The notes beneath the pieces are model-generated. The model worked only from the letters and a program-made list of their open reading frames with translations, was not told the origin of the DNA and did no database searches. This document shows, piece by piece, positions 1 through 6,259 of a stretch of DNA of 12,915 bases. Position 1 is the stretch's first letter. Each line of letters opens with the position of its first letter. The stretch lies in assembly GCA_027489835.1 (NCBI GenBank), contig JAIXZF010000136.1, positions 1 through 12,915 of the forward strand. The letters are read 5' to 3'. The stretch is from Hyphomicrobiales bacterium. Lineage in GTDB: Bacteria; Pseudomonadota; Alphaproteobacteria; Rhizobiales; Beijerinckiaceae. Made by a program: the position numbers and the translations under genes.

Positions 1-303
1 CAGGCTGAAGGGCGCGGGCTGGATGAGACGAGAGGCGTTGTACTGGGTCTCGATGGTGGTGTTGCGCAAAACCCGGGCCGCGAGGTCTGAAGAGCCCGTC
101 CTGGGGTCGATCGCGAACGAACCCATCGAGGCGAGGCCGCCGATGTAGTAGCCGTTCCAGTCGGCCGCGGGCAGGGGCGCCAGCTCGGGGATGGGCGGCA
201 GCGTCGGCGAGGTCGTGCCGCGGAGCACCGGGTAGTCCGCTGCAAGGGCTGGCAGCGTGCCAGCCGCGGCCAGGGCCGCCAGTGCGAAAGTACGAACACG
301 CAT
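1..303 (-). CDS. Outer-membrane beta-barrel protein, Omp25/Omp31-like (N-terminal part, cut by window edge)
   Basis: The first 101 codons of a gene running off the left edge. The protein starts MRVRTFALAALAAAGTLPA and has a Sec signal peptide with probable cleavage after Ala21. A short proline-rich linker follows, then DWNGYYIGG around residues 45-53. That motif is the typical first strand of the small Omp25/Omp31-like porin family of Hyphomicrobiales (W-x-G-x-Y-x-G-G), which suggests an outer-membrane barrel. A GGAG ribosome-binding site lies 7 nt upstream of the ATG. The assignment rests on the signal peptide plus this one motif, because the rest of the barrel is outside the window. Another secreted or outer-membrane family with a similar opening is possible. 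Confidence 0.6.
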   Translation of the reverse strand, partial: MRVRTFALAALAAAGTLPALAADYPVLRGTTSPTLPPIPELAPLPAADWNGYYIGGLASMGSFAIDPRTGSSDLAARVLRNTTIETQYNASRLIQPAPFSL

Positions 304-361
304 CGAATCGCTCCACGCAAACCGGCTTCGGCAGCCGATGGAGCGTTTATCCCTCAGTAAC

Positions 362-392
362 CCTAATGCCCGGTAAACGACGTCCTAATGCC
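362..392. repeat. Direct repeat CCTAATGCC x2, 22 bp apart, in a divergent intergenic region
   Basis: The 9-mer CCTAATGCC occurs at 362-370 and 384-392, so the copies start 22 bp apart, about two helical turns. They lie in the 211-bp region between the divergent outer-membrane gene (start 303, minus) and the secreted protein gene (start 515, plus). The spacing suits two regulator sites on one DNA face. No family can be named, and chance cannot be excluded. Apart from this repeat and local AT-rich patches I see no clear promoter hexamer pair in 304-514. Confidence 0.3.
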
Positions 393-514
393 GCGTTAAC
401 GCCGCAATGTCGCCCGAACGCGCCTCCGCCACAGTTCATTCAGGAAAAAGTCAGCCTCTCGGGCGCATGATGCGGACAAGCCTTGGGGGGCGGACTGCCG
501 TGAAGGAGTGCATC

Positions 515-871
515 ATGCCGCGGATCAACCGCATCGGTCTTCTGTCCGCCGCCATCGTCGCTGCAGGCGTCGGCCTCACCTCGACGCAGGCCAGCGCCGA
601 CTGGCGCCGCGGCCATCGCTACGATGGCGGAGCGGTCGCAGCCGGCGTCATCGGCGGCCTCGCCCTCGGCGCCATCGCAGGCGGGGCGCTGGCCGCTCCC
701 GCTCCGGCCTACCGTTACGCGCCGCCGCCTCCCTACGAGCCGGCCCCCGCCTATTACGCCCGCCCCCCCGTGGTCTACGAGGAGCCGCCCATCGTCTGCG
801 AGATCCGCCGCGAGAAGGTCTGGCTCGACAGCTGGACGTACGAATTCCGGCGCGTGCGCGTCTGTAACTGA
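515..871 (+). CDS. Small secreted glycine-zipper / proline-tyrosine-rich protein
   Basis: This encodes 118 residues. The ATG at 515 is chosen because AAGGAG (503-508) sits 6 nt upstream and because a clean signal peptide starts there; a longer frame from 407 has no such signals. Signal peptide residues 1-28 end ASA before Asp29. A glycine-zipper segment follows at about residues 38-60 (GGAVAAGVIGGLALGAIAGG). Next comes a Pro/Tyr-rich linker (YAPPPPYEPAPAYYARPP), then a short C-terminal module with two cysteines bracketing CEIRREKVWLDSW and RRVRVC. Similar small periplasmic or envelope proteins are common in Hyphomicrobiales, and their function is unknown. The zipper could associate with membrane or self-assemble, and the two Cys could form a disulfide. 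These last points are inference. Confidence 0.75.
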   Translation: MPRINRIGLLSAAIVAAGVGLTSTQASADWRRGHRYDGGAVAAGVIGGLALGAIAGGALAAPAPAYRYAPPPPYEPAPAYYARPPVVYEEPPIVCEIRREKVWLDSWTYEFRRVRVCN

Positions 872-898
872 ACGGCAGCTCCGATCTGGCGTCATGAG

Positions 899-922
899 GC
901 GGCCGGCAGCCATGCCGGCCGC
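899..922 (+). terminator. Candidate terminator hairpin after the glycine-zipper gene
   Basis: A perfect inverted repeat: GCGGCCGGC (899-907) pairs with GCCGGCCGC (914-922). One more A-T pair inside gives a 10-bp stem with a GCCA loop. It begins 27 nt after the stop codon of the upstream gene. The following ATTGTTG is only weakly T-rich, so termination may be partial or the hairpin may mainly stabilise the 3' end. It separates this gene from nadE. Confidence 0.6.
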
Positions 923-926
923 ATTG

Positions 927-955
927 TTGCCCATGCGGTCGGGGAGCGCTAAATC
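927..955 (+). promoter_or_regulatory. Candidate nadE promoter giving a leaderless transcript
   Basis: TTGCCC (927-932; 4 of 6 to TTGACA), a 17-nt spacer, then TAAATC (950-955; 3 of 6 to TATAAT). It lies between the terminator hairpin and nadE. The expected transcription start, about 7 nt past the -10 box, falls at 961-963, on the nadE ATG itself. The -10 box is weak, so this is a candidate only. Confidence 0.35.
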
Positions 956-961
956 CGGAGG

Positions 962-2695
962 ATGATCGACCGCCTCCGCATCGCCCTTGCCCAGCTCAAC
1001 CCGATCGTCGGCGATCCCACCGGCAACGCGGCCAAAGCCTTGGCCGCCCGCGCCGAGGCCACAAGGGCGGGGGCGGACATCGTGATGCTGCCCGAACTCT
1101 TCCTGTCGGCCTATCCGCCGGAAGATCTCGTGCTCAAGCCTGCCTTTCAGGACGCCTGCCGGAAGGCCTGCGACGAGATGGCGGCCGCGACCGCCGATGG
1201 TGGCCCGGCCATGCTCGTCGGCCTGCCCTGGCGCGAAGGCGGCAAGCTCTACAACGCCTACGCCGTGCTCGATGCGGGCCGCATCCAGTCCGTCCGCTTC
1301 AAGGTCGATCTGCCGAACTACGGCGTCTTCGACGAAAAGCGAGTGTTCGAGCCCGGACCGCTTCCGGGTCCCGTCACCGTCAGGGGCGTGCGCATCGGCT
1401 TGCCGATCTGCGAGGACATCTGGGATGTCGAGGTCGTGGAGTGCCTGGCCGAGACCGGCGCCGAAATCCTGCTGTCTCCCAATGGCTCGCCCTATCGGCG
1501 CGGGGTTCGCGACGAGCGCATGGCTGTCGCCGTGCCGCGCGTGGTCGAGAGCGCGCTGCCGCTCGCCTATCTCAACCAGGTCGGCGGGCAGGACGAGCTG
1601 GTCTTCGACGGCGCGTCCTTCGTGCTGAACGCGGATTCGACGCTGGCGGTGCAGCTTCACGCCTTCCGCGAGGCGATTGCCGTCACCGAATGGACTCGCC
1701 AGCCCGGTGGCTGGCGATGCGCGCCGACGCCGCTGGCCACTGTCGAGGAGGAGGATGAGGCCGATTACGCCGCCTGCGTCCTTGGCCTGAAGGACTATGT
1801 CGACAAGAACGGCTTCAGGAGCGTGGTGCTCGGCCTGTCGGGCGGCATCGACTCGGCCATCTGCGCCGCCATGGCCGTGGACGCGCTGGGGCCTGACCGC
1901 GTCCGCTGCCTGATGATGCCCTACCGCTACACCTCCGAGGACAGCCTGAAGGACGCCTTCGCCTGCGCGGGGGCCCTCGGCGTGCGGTACGAGATCGTGC
2001 CGATCGAGCCGGTCGTCGCCGGCTTCGAGGCGGTGCTGGCCCCGCTCTTCGAAGGCCGGCAGCCCGACATCACCGAGGAAAACCTGCAGAGCCGCGCGCG
2101 CGGCACGATCCTGATGTCCGTGTCGAACAAGTTTGGTCCGATGGTCATCACCACCGGCAACAAATCCGAGATGTCGGTCGGCTACTGCACGCTCTACGGC
2201 GACATGAACGGCGGCTTCAACCCGATCAAGGACCTCTACAAGATGGAGGTCTACCGGCTAAGCGCCCTGCGCAACCGCTGGCGCCCCCAAGGCTCGCTCG
2301 GGCCCGACGGCGAGGTCATCCCCGTCAACATCATCGTCAAGGCGCCCACCGCCGAGTTGCGCGAGAACCAGAAGGACCAGGATTCGCTGCCGCCCTACGA
2401 CGTGCTGGACGACGTGCTGAACTGCCTCGTCGAGCAGGAGATGCGCGTCAGCGAGATCGTCGCGCGCGGCCATGCGCTCGAGCTGGTGAAGAAGGTCGAG
2501 CGGCTGCTTTACCTCGCCGAATACAAGCGCAGGCAATCCGCTCCGGGCGTGAAGGTGACCAAGCGATCTTTTGGCCGCGACCGGCGTTACCCCATCGTCA
2601 ACCGCTTCCGCGATTCAGGCGAAGGCCCCTATGCTCCGAGCGGGGCAGGCCCGGCCCCGCAGGGCGCGGCGCGGCTCGACGTTGTGGATTTCTGA
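962..2695 (+). CDS. nadE: Glutamine-dependent NAD+ synthetase
   Basis: A 577-residue two-domain enzyme of the cytosol, catalysing the last step of NAD+ biosynthesis: deamido-NAD+ plus ATP plus glutamine gives NAD+, AMP, PPi and glutamate. The N-terminal nitrilase-fold amidase (about 1-265) shows the Glu-Lys-Cys triad: Glu45 in MLPELF, Lys114 in RFKVDLPNYG and Cys150 in LPICEDIWD. The C-terminal synthetase domain has the ATP-pyrophosphatase loop SGGIDS at 293-298 and TTGNKSEMSVGY. Length and domain order are normal for the family. An in-frame TAA at 950-952 limits the start to the ATG at 962, which matches the family N-terminus. GGAGG (957-961) directly abuts the ATG with no spacing, which is unusual. 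A DUF808 gene follows 27 nt after the stop and may be co-transcribed. Confidence 0.96.
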   Translation: MIDRLRIALAQLNPIVGDPTGNAAKALAARAEATRAGADIVMLPELFLSAYPPEDLVLKPAFQDACRKACDEMAAATADGGPAMLVGLPWREGGKLYNAYAVLDAGRIQSVRFKVDLPNYGVFDEKRVFEPGPLPGPVTVRGVRIGLPICEDIWDVEVVECLAETGAEILLSPNGSPYRRGVRDERMAVAVPRVVESALPLAYLNQVGGQDELVFDGASFVLNADSTLAVQLHAFREAIAVTEWTRQPGGWRCAPTPLATVEEEDEADYAACVLGLKDYVDKNGFRSVVLGLSGGIDSAICAAMAVDALGPDRVRCLMMPYRYTSEDSLKDAFACAGALGVRYEIVPIEPVVAGFEAVLAPLFEGRQPDITEENLQSRARGTILMSVSNKFGPMVITTGNKSEMSVGYCTLYGDMNGGFNPIKDLYKMEVYRLSALRNRWRPQGSLGPDGEVIPVNIIVKAPTAELRENQKDQDSLPPYDVLDDVLNCLVEQEMRVSEIVARGHALELVKKVERLLYLAEYKRRQSAPGVKVTKRSFGRDRRYPIVNRFRDSGEGPYAPSGAGPAPQGAARLDVVDF

Positions 2696-2722
2696 GGCGC
2701 GCGGCGCCGGAAGGCGGCTGGG

Positions 2723-3676
2723 ATGAGCGGTGGGCTGATTGCGCTTCTGGATGATGTCGCCGCCATCGCCAAGGTCGCCGCCGCTTCTCTCGATGATGTC
2801 GCGGCGCAGGCGGCGAAGGCCGGCGTCAAGGCGGCGGGCATCGTCATCGACGACGCGGCCGTCACGCCCCGCTACGTCGTCGGCTTCGCCGCCGATCGCG
2901 AGCTGCCGATCGTCGCCAAGATCGCGCTGGGCTCGCTGCGCAACAAGCTCGTCTTCCTGCTGCCCGCAGCGCTCGCGCTCAGCCTGTTCGCGCCATGGGC
3001 GATCACGCCGCTGCTGATGGCGGGCGGGCTGTTTCTCTGCTTCGAGGGCTATGAGAAGGTCCACGAGCTCGTGGCTGGCCATCATGACGAGCCAGGACTT
3101 CAGGCCAGTGAGGCGAGCAGCCCCGAGGCGCTGGAGGCCTCCAAGGTCAACGGCGCCATCCGCACCGACATGATCCTGTCGGCCGAGATCATGGCGATCA
3201 CGCTGGCGAGCGTTCCCGGGCAATCCTTCGCCATGCAGGCAGTCGTGCTGGCAGCTGTCGGCATTGGCATCACGCTGCTGGTCTACGGCGCCGTCGCCCT
3301 GATCGTGAAGGCCGACGATGCCGGAATCGTCATGGCGCGGGCCGGCCGGCTTGCCTTGACGCGGGCGCTGGGGCGCGGGTTGGTCAAGGCGATGCCGCCG
3401 TTTCTGAAGGTCCTCAGCCTCGTCGGCACCGCGGCGATGCTCTGGGTCGGCGGCGGGATCATCCTCCATGGCGCGGCGATGCTCGGCTTCGCCGGGCCCG
3501 AGCATGCGCTGGAGGCGACCGGGCAGGCGGCGTCGCTCGCGCTTGGTTTCGCGCAGGGCTTCATCGCCTGGCTGGTGGGCGCGGCGATATCCGGCCTTCT
3601 CGGCCTTGTGCTGGGCGCCGTCGTCGCGGCAGTGGTCGGGCTGCTGACCCCGCTTCTGCCACGCCGCGCCGCCTGA
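2723..3676 (+). CDS. DUF808 family inner-membrane protein (YedI-like)
   Basis: This encodes 317 residues. The N-terminal cytosolic part has SGGLIALLDDVAAIAK and later DRELPIV (58-64). Next come LVFLLPAALALSLFAPWAIT and the strongly conserved PLLMAGGLFLCFEGYEK. This order matches the DUF808 family, whose E. coli member is YedI. Hydrophobic segments lie near residues 76-107, 173-196, 228-255 and 279-312, so this is a polytopic inner-membrane protein. Its biochemical role is unknown, and no catalytic residues can be pointed to. A GGAAGG-like ribosome-binding site sits 8 nt before the ATG. The gene starts 27 nt after nadE on the same strand, which fits an operon, but a link to NAD metabolism is only positional. 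Confidence 0.9.
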   Translation: MSGGLIALLDDVAAIAKVAAASLDDVAAQAAKAGVKAAGIVIDDAAVTPRYVVGFAADRELPIVAKIALGSLRNKLVFLLPAALALSLFAPWAITPLLMAGGLFLCFEGYEKVHELVAGHHDEPGLQASEASSPEALEASKVNGAIRTDMILSAEIMAITLASVPGQSFAMQAVVLAAVGIGITLLVYGAVALIVKADDAGIVMARAGRLALTRALGRGLVKAMPPFLKVLSLVGTAAMLWVGGGIILHGAAMLGFAGPEHALEATGQAASLALGFAQGFIAWLVGAAISGLLGLVLGAVVAAVVGLLTPLLPRRAA

Positions 3677-3791
3677 GATTCACGCCGCCTTCACCCTCCG
3701 CCGGAAAACCGGATGATGCGCCGCCCGGCGGGAACGCCGTCCTAACCGCTACTGCCGCAGGCTTGCCCTCTGGATCAGGGCAATCGAGCCG

Positions 3792-4310
3792 ATGTTCTTC
3801 ACCCGTCCCGAAAGCGACGCGAGCCGCGTGAACCCCGTTGCCAGCCTCGCCTTCGCGCTGCTGGTGCTGGGCGGGCTGTCCTGCATCGTCGGAGACGAGG
3901 CGCTGCGGGCGAATGGGCTCTACGGCACGCGCGTTTTCGCGGCCGAGACCGTCGTCGACAAGCGCATGTCCGGCTCGCGCCGCTCCCGGATGCCGACCCT
4001 CTACATCCGGCACCGCGGCGAGTTGCTGCGCCTGCCGGTCTTGAGCGAGCAGTATGAGGCGGTGTCCATCGGACAGAGGCTGCCCGTCGTCATCGTCTCC
4101 AGCCGGGTGGGCCAGCCGGGCGTCTTCCTCGATACGCCCGGACTGAAGCTCGATCCCCGTTCGCGCTTCCTCGGCTTCGCCGTCATCATGGGCGTCCATT
4201 TTGCGCTGCTGTTCGGCGTCTTCCGCTTCCTGCTGAAGCGCGCGCGCGACCGGGAGGCCGCGCGGCTGGAGGGCTTCGGCAGCCGCAGGCTGGGTCTGGG
4301 CAGCGGCTGA
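3792..4310 (+). CDS. Two-TM membrane protein, DUF3592-like
   Basis: This encodes 172 residues. Membrane segments lie at about 15-33 and 126-148. They flank a soluble beta-rich domain of some 90 residues with a TxYIRHRGE-like strand followed by a turn-rich stretch ending VFLDTPG. This topology (TM, extracytoplasmic beta domain, TM, basic tail) is that of DUF3592-type proteins, though the similarity is judged by eye. The C-terminal tail (RARDREAARLEG...) is highly charged and probably cytosolic. Function is unknown. No good ribosome-binding site precedes the ATG, and a 7-bp inverted repeat (TTGCCCT at 3763-3769, AGGGCAA at 3777-3783) lies just upstream. The gene converges on the NmrA-type gene with a 51-nt gap. 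Confidence 0.7.
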   Translation: MFFTRPESDASRVNPVASLAFALLVLGGLSCIVGDEALRANGLYGTRVFAAETVVDKRMSGSRRSRMPTLYIRHRGELLRLPVLSEQYEAVSIGQRLPVVIVSSRVGQPGVFLDTPGLKLDPRSRFLGFAVIMGVHFALLFGVFRFLLKRARDREAARLEGFGSRRLGLGSG

Positions 4311-4361
4311 AGGGCGCGCCACGTCCCGCGGCCATGGAAGCTCACCGTGTAAGAGGCGAGA

Positions 4362-5204
4362 TCAGGCAGCGTCGCGCCAGGCCGCCGCGTGATCGCGTGC
4401 GAAGGTCTCGAAGCTCCGCGCCGGTCGGCCGAGCACGTCCTCGACATCCCGCGTCACGGTCGCCGTCCATCCGGCGCGAACGAAGCCGTAGAGTGCGGAC
4501 ATCAGCTCGATCAGCGTGGGAGCGGCCCCCTTCATCGCGGCCCGCAGCGCGGCGTCATCGACAGCGACATAGGCGACGGGATGGCCGACGACGTTGCTGA
4601 GGATGGCGGCGATCTCGCCGCGCGTCAGTGCTGCAGGCCCCGTCAGCGTGTAGATCCTGCCCTGATGCCCGTCCTGAAGCAGCGCCGCGACGGTAACGTC
4701 GGCGATGTCGCGCACGTCGACGAAGCTGCTGGCGCCGTTGTCAGCCGGCTCGTGGAGCGTCCCCGCCCGCACGGCGGCGGCCGAGAGCTGCGAATAGTTC
4801 TGCATGAAGAAGTTGGGGCGCAGCACCGTCCATTCGAGCCCGCTCCTCGCCAGCGCGGCCTCGGCCACCATGTGCGGCGAGGACGGATTGGCATCGACGC
4901 CCATCGCCGACACCTTGACGAAGCGCCGGACGCCCGCGGCCCGGGCGGCGTCGATCAGCGCCGTCTCGCCGGCTGGCAGCACCTCGTACGGCAGGGCGCT
5001 GAGGACCGCGCGGACGCCCTGCACGGCGGCGGCCAGGGTTTCGGGCTTCGTCACGTCGAACGGGACGATCTCGGCGGACGGAAACCGCGCCTGCGCGGCT
5101 GCCACGTCCCGCGCGCCGATCCGGACCTTCTCACCGGCCGCGATCAGCGCCAGCGCCACTTCGCCTCCGGCCTTGCCGTTCGCATTGCTCACCAAAATCG
5201 TCAT
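4362..5204 (-). CDS. NmrA-type atypical SDR, NAD(P)-binding protein
   Basis: This encodes 280 residues if started at the ATG at 5204, chosen because AGAGGA lies 8 nt upstream and the Rossmann strand begins directly (MTILVSNANGKAGG). The longer frame to 5252 adds 16 residues with no family resemblance. It is an atypical short-chain dehydrogenase of the NmrA/quinone-oxidoreductase-2 type. After the nucleotide-binding turn come VRIGARD (Arg32, typical of NADP preference) and VKVSAMGVD. Then follow a His/Glu-containing stretch (HMVAEAAL) and the TVLRPNFFMQN signature. The first glycine of the usual GxxGxxG is Asn7 (SNANGKAGG). It may be a redox sensor or a quinone/aldehyde reductase; the substrate is not evident. 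It diverges from a LysR regulator that probably controls it. Confidence 0.87.
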   Translation of the reverse strand: MTILVSNANGKAGGEVALALIAAGEKVRIGARDVAAAQARFPSAEIVPFDVTKPETLAAAVQGVRAVLSALPYEVLPAGETALIDAARAAGVRRFVKVSAMGVDANPSSPHMVAEAALARSGLEWTVLRPNFFMQNYSQLSAAAVRAGTLHEPADNGASSFVDVRDIADVTVAALLQDGHQGRIYTLTGPAALTRGEIAAILSNVVGHPVAYVAVDDAALRAAMKGAAPTLIELMSALYGFVRAGWTATVTRDVEDVLGRPARSFETFARDHAAAWRDAA

Positions 5205-5251
5205 GTCCGTCGTCCTCTTTCGGCGGCCCGATGCCGTCGCAGGCCATGACA

Positions 5252-5279
5252 TTGCTTGACTTCAGGCATGAACGATACT
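5252..5279 (+). promoter_or_regulatory. Candidate lysR promoter
   Basis: TTGCTT (5252-5257), a 16-nt spacer and GATACT (5274-5279; 4 of 6 to TATAAT). The expected transcription start near 5286 leaves only about 5 nt before the lysR ATG at 5291. This fits the lack of a properly spaced ribosome-binding site (AGAAGG at 5284-5289 ends 1 nt before the ATG). The candidate overlaps the palindrome at 5261-5272, so a regulator bound there would occlude the spacer. Confidence 0.35.
5261..5272. promoter_or_regulatory. Candidate LysR operator, TTCA-N4-TGAA
   Basis: TTCAGGCATGAA is an interrupted palindrome (TTCA/TGAA, 4-nt spacer) in the 86-bp region between the divergent NmrA-type and lysR genes. A further CTGAA at 5278-5282 forms a second inverted pairing with TTCAG (5261-5265). 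LysR regulators usually bind dyads in such divergent promoters and repress themselves while activating the neighbour. The site is short and was assigned by position and symmetry only. Confidence 0.4.
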
Positions 5280-5290
5280 GAATAGAAGGC

Positions 5291-6217
5291 ATGTCAGATA
5301 TCGATGACATTCAGTTAAGGCGGTTGGACTCCGGGCTTTTGCTGGTCTTCGAATCGGTCATGCGGAGCGGCAAGCTCACCGTCACGGCCGCACAGCTCGG
5401 GCTCACCCAGTCGGCGATCAGCCACGCGCTCGGCCGCCTTCGTGACATTTTCGGCGATCCGCTGTTCCTGCGCCGCCAGCAGGGCGTGGAGCCGACGCCG
5501 CGCGCCCATCTCATCGCGCCAGCGATGGCAAGGGCGCTGGCGGCCATGCGGCAGCTCCTGCACGAGGCGCATGGCTTCGACCCCGCCCGTGCCGAGCGCG
5601 TCGTCCAGGTCCTAGCTCTCGACGCCTCGATCGGGCTGGTCGCGCCGAAGCTGCTGCCGATGCTCGCGCGCGAAGCCCCCGGCGTCAGGCTCGCCTTCCG
5701 CAGCGCCGGCCGGGACGAAAGCCTGAAGGCGCTGCGTCGGGGGGACGCGGACATCGCGATCGGCGTCTACGAGCCCGCCCCGCCCGGCATGATCGCGCAG
5801 CCCTTGCGGACCGACAGCTTCGCCGTCGTGGCCCGGCAAGGGCATCCGGGCTTCGCCGAAGGCATGTCCCTCGAGGCCTGGCTTCGGCACGACCACCTCG
5901 TCGTGTCCGCCGCTGGCGACCTCACGGGCGCGGTCGACGTCGCATTGGCGGCACAGGGCATGTCCCGCCGCGTCGCCGCATCCATCCCGAACTTCCTGTC
6001 CGCGATGGCGCTAGCCAGCTCGACCGACGCCTCCGTGACCGTCCCGCTGTCGCTCGCCGGGCAGTCGGCCCGCTTGTTCGGCCTCGAGGTGTTCGATCCG
6101 CCGATGCCGCTGGGAAGCTTTCGGGTCGTGCTGGTCCGGCCGCGCCTGCCTGCTCCCGACCCCGTCGTCGACTGGCTCTGCGCCCGCTTTGCCGATGGCG
6201 AGGCCGCGGTGGCGTGA
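5291..6217 (+). CDS. LysR-family transcriptional regulator
   Basis: This encodes 308 residues, the usual LysR length. The N-terminal winged helix-turn-helix covers about 8-67, with TVTAAQLGLTQSAISHALGR (about 30-49) as the helix-turn-helix and FGDPLFLRR as the wing. A linker helix follows, then the two-lobed effector-binding domain (about 90-300; VLALDASIGLVAPKLLPML, then GDADIAIGV). An in-frame TGA (5279-5281) makes the ATG at 5291 the first usable ATG. It is transcribed away from the NmrA-type gene, which is its most likely target by the usual LysR divergent layout. The inducer is unknown. The gltX gene starts 42 nt after its stop, so read-through from this promoter into gltX is possible. 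Confidence 0.92.
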   Translation: MSDIDDIQLRRLDSGLLLVFESVMRSGKLTVTAAQLGLTQSAISHALGRLRDIFGDPLFLRRQQGVEPTPRAHLIAPAMARALAAMRQLLHEAHGFDPARAERVVQVLALDASIGLVAPKLLPMLAREAPGVRLAFRSAGRDESLKALRRGDADIAIGVYEPAPPGMIAQPLRTDSFAVVARQGHPGFAEGMSLEAWLRHDHLVVSAAGDLTGAVDVALAAQGMSRRVAASIPNFLSAMALASSTDASVTVPLSLAGQSARLFGLEVFDPPMPLGSFRVVLVRPRLPAPDPVVDWLCARFADGEAAVA

Positions 6218-6259
6218 TCGGCATTGCCAGCGATGGCGCAAGGCCATAACTGCGCAGTC

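Noticed and set aside
440..1660. 406-codon open frame on the minus strand opposite nadE
   Set aside because: It lies antisense to nadE and the 515-871 gene and has the Arg/Ala/Asp-rich composition of a codon-bias shadow in a GC-rich genome; no family motif.
2615..3505. 296-codon minus-strand frame over the DUF808 gene
   Set aside because: Shadow of a confidently assigned gene; low-complexity charged composition and no RBS.
3763..3783. 7-bp inverted repeat TTGCCCT/AGGGCAA as a terminator or riboswitch
   Set aside because: Short stem, no T run and no further structure; it may only affect translation of the 3792 gene, so it is noted under that gene.
4389..5249. 286-codon plus-strand frame over the NmrA-type gene
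   Set aside because: Antisense to a clear SDR-fold protein; Arg/Gly/Asp-rich without motifs.
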